Shown: piece by piece, positions 6,443-8,032 of the stretch
How positions within the stretch are numbered: position 1 is the stretch's first letter
Layout: each line of letters begins with the position of its first letter
Origin: Deltaproteobacteria bacterium
GTDB lineage: Bacteria; Desulfobacterota; BSN033; UBA1163
Direction of reading: 5' to 3'
Length of the DNA stretch: 8,032 nucleotides
NCBI GenBank assembly: GCA_016875155.1
Contig: VGSD01000112.1
Coordinates: 1-8,032 of the forward strand
Position numbers and translations under genes: made by a program
The notes under the pieces: generated by a model
What the model saw: the letters and a program-made list of their open reading frames with translations, nothing else
Told to the model about the DNA's origin: nothing
Database searches by the model: none

Positions 6443-7801
6443 ATGGCAACGACAGGGATCAAAAGCTTTCTCCAAATACTGAAGGCCCGGGGAGACCTGA
6501 TTTCAATCCCGGCCCCCCTTGACCCGAAATACGAAATCTCAGCCGTCCTATCTGAACTTGGAAAGAAGGAAGCACCGGTCCTTCTTTTCGAAAAAGTGAA
6601 GGGCCATTCTTTACCCATCGTGGGCAATCTCCTTGGAACGAGGAAGCGCCTCAGCCTTGCCCTTGGCATTGAGCCTGAGAAACTCTTCGATGAATTTCCA
6701 AAAAGGATGGAGAGGCGATTGTCTCCTGCATTGGTTCGCGATTCCTCAACCAGAGTGCTCATCAAGAGAGGGAGAGGATTGGACCTGACAAAGCTTCTCC
6801 CGGTTCTGACCCACTACAGAGGAGATTCTGGGCCTTATATCACCTCGGGATTTTCATCGGCAAGAGATCCAGAGACCGGAGTAATTGGAAGAGGTCTCCA
6901 CAGGATGGAGGTGAGGGGAAAAGACCGGCTCGGGATTTCACTCCTCAACCCTCCCCTTGCGGAAATCTATGGAAAATATAAGAAGAAGAATAAGAAGATG
7001 GAGATCGCAACAGTCATCGGGCTGGACCCTCTTATCTTCATCGCCGCCATCCTGAAAGCGCCAGCAGGTTTGGATAAACTTTCCATTGCCGGAGGCATTA
7101 GGGGAAAAGCCATTCCAATGGTAAAGGCTGAAAACGTCGATCTTGAAATCCCTGCCTTTGCGGAGATTCAAATCGAGGGCTTTATCGATCCAAAAGGGAA
7201 GGAAGAGGATGGTGTTCTCGGTGAATCGAGCGGTTACTATATGGGATTCGCAAAAAGCCCTGCCATCCAGGTCACAGCGGTCACTCTCAGAGAGAATTCC
7301 ATCTATCATGCTATTGTTCCCTGGAGCCTTGAGGTGGATAACCTCCTTTACCTGGTCCACGGCCTCGATTTCATTCCAAAGATGAAAAGGGAAATCCCTT
7401 CCATCAAGGAGATTCGGCTCATCCCCGGGACATTCGGGTCACACGCTGTGATGAGCCTCGATACAGAGAATAGGGGCGAAATTCGAAGGGCCTTGTCGCT
7501 TGGGCTCTCTTTTACCAACATTAAAAAGGTGATCGCCGTCAACACCGATATCAACTTGCAGGACGACCAGGAATTGGAATGGGCTCTGGCAACCCGGTTT
7601 CAGGCGGATAGGGATCTGATCATCATGACCAATCTGAGAGGACAACCCATTGATCCCTCTTCGGGCGATGGATTCCTGACCGCAAAGATGGGGCTGGACG
7701 CCACCAAACCCAGATCGGAAGGGTTTGAAAAGGTGGGAGTCCCCGAAGAGGTGAAAAAAAGAATCGTTCCTGTCCTTCAGAAATTCGTCAAAGGGGAATG
7801 A
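6443..7801 (+). CDS. UbiD-family decarboxylase, divergent third paralogue (UbiD-like 3)
   Basis: From the ATG at 6443 the protein has 452 aa. An in-frame TTG at 6419 would add 8 residues and overlap the small-subunit gene by 8 bp; neither start has a strong Shine-Dalgarno, so ATG is preferred. It keeps the UbiD outline: PAFAEIQIEG with Glu241, GESSGYY with Glu261, a MGLDAT motif near the C-terminus, and Arg154 of the cofactor motif. Two positions differ from the other two copies: the Asn of N-x-G-x-Y-R is Gly149 (the motif reads GRGLHR), and the first catalytic Glu appears as Asp256 (DGVLGE). Being 1 bp from a ubiX-type gene, it may form a UbiD/UbiX decarboxylase pair, for example a hydroxyarylic acid decarboxylase, rather than part of the carboxylase core. 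The substrate is unknown. Confidence 0.86.
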   Translation: MATTGIKSFLQILKARGDLISIPAPLDPKYEISAVLSELGKKEAPVLLFEKVKGHSLPIVGNLLGTRKRLSLALGIEPEKLFDEFPKRMERRLSPALVRDSSTRVLIKRGRGLDLTKLLPVLTHYRGDSGPYITSGFSSARDPETGVIGRGLHRMEVRGKDRLGISLLNPPLAEIYGKYKKKNKKMEIATVIGLDPLIFIAAILKAPAGLDKLSIAGGIRGKAIPMVKAENVDLEIPAFAEIQIEGFIDPKGKEEDGVLGESSGYYMGFAKSPAIQVTAVTLRENSIYHAIVPWSLEVDNLLYLVHGLDFIPKMKREIPSIKEIRLIPGTFGSHAVMSLDTENRGEIRRALSLGLSFTNIKKVIAVNTDINLQDDQELEWALATRFQADRDLIIMTNLRGQPIDPSSGDGFLTAKMGLDATKPRSEGFEKVGVPEEVKKRIVPVLQKFVKGE

Positions 7802-7802
7802 G

Positions 7803-8032
7803 ATGAAAAAAATAATCGTGGGAATCTCCGGTGCGACCGGAGCCATCTATGGAATAAGACTTTTAGAGATCCTCGCCAAATCGAATGTGGAAACCCATCT
7901 CGTCATTACCGAGGCCGCTGAAAAAACCATCCTCATGGAAACCGACTGGACAGTGGAAAAGATCAAATCTCTGGCTAAGATCGTCTACGACATTAAAGAC
8001 GTGGGAGCGGATATTGCCAGCGGCTCTTTCCA
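7803..8032 (+). CDS. ubiX: UbiX/PAD1-type flavin prenyltransferase, N-terminal fragment (runs off right edge)
   Basis: UbiX makes prenylated FMN, the cofactor of UbiD enzymes, from FMN and dimethylallyl phosphate. The 76 complete codons begin MKKIIVGISGATGAIYGIRL, the FMN-binding N-terminus of the family, and end with IKDVGADIASGSF, matching the conserved D-x-G-A-x-I-A-S-G-S-F segment. A GGGG stretch 6 bases before the ATG acts as ribosome binding site. The start lies one base after the UbiD-like 3 stop, a tight coupling that suits cofactor supply to the upstream UbiD proteins. Remaining parts, including the C-terminal prenyl-phosphate-binding residues, are outside the window. Confidence 0.92.
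   Translation, partial: MKKIIVGISGATGAIYGIRLLEILAKSNVETHLVITEAAEKTILMETDWTVEKIKSLAKIVYDIKDVGADIASGSF

Noticed and set aside
899..8032. Aromatic operon as an island inserted at the tRNA-Tyr gene
   Set aside because: Integrases normally use the tRNA 3' end, which faces left toward the repeats; the UbiD cluster lies on the 5' side, and no integrase or matching att copy is seen near it.

Overview
The window looks like the chromosome of an anaerobic, mid-GC bacterium, most plausibly a deltaproteobacterium (Desulfobacterota) that degrades aromatic compounds. This rests on gene content only: a tRNA-Tyr/tRNA-Gly/tRNA-Thr/tuf operon of the proteobacterial tufB type, beside a multi-subunit UbiD-type (de)carboxylase cluster of the kind used for anaerobic phenol metabolism. 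No marker here fixes the genus.

Left part (1-1040, minus strand). A stable-RNA/translation operon reads leftward: a probable promoter (1012-1040), tRNA-Tyr(GUA), a tandem repeat array (475-831), tRNA-Gly(UCC), tRNA-Thr(GGU), and the 5' end of tuf (EF-Tu), which runs off the left edge. The array has about 2.7 nearly identical units of 131-132 bp. Each unit carries an 18-nt copy of the 3' end of tRNA-Tyr including CCA, plus a strong hairpin. The layout recalls the repeats behind the E. coli tyrT tRNA gene.

Middle (1076-2099). A LysR-type regulator gene (minus strand) is divergent from the catabolic operon. The 106-bp divergent region holds a near-consensus sigma70 promoter (TTGACA-N17-GATAAT) for the operon, a plausible overlapping reverse promoter for the regulator, and a palindromic T-N11-A box centred near -64 of the operon's predicted start. 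This is a textbook LysR activation/autorepression arrangement.

Right part (2100-8032, plus strand). Seven closely spaced genes form one apparent operon: UbiD-like 1 (470 aa), HAD-like 1 (185 aa), HAD-like 2 (180 aa), UbiD-like 2 (481 aa), a small 85-aa protein, UbiD-like 3 (452 aa), and the start of a UbiX-type flavin prenyltransferase. Two large UbiD subunits, an approximately 10-kDa protein and an approximately 18-20-kDa HAD protein match the alpha/beta/gamma/delta composition of phenylphosphate carboxylase (Thauera aromatica Ppc), which makes 4-hydroxybenzoate from phenylphosphate and CO2. UbiX would supply prenylated FMN to the UbiD proteins.

The unusual points in the operon are a duplicated HAD subunit in which both copies have His for the second motif-I Asp and one copy has lost further catalytic residues; a third UbiD with an altered active-site region; and the absence from the window of genes for phenylphosphate synthase, so the true substrate is open.
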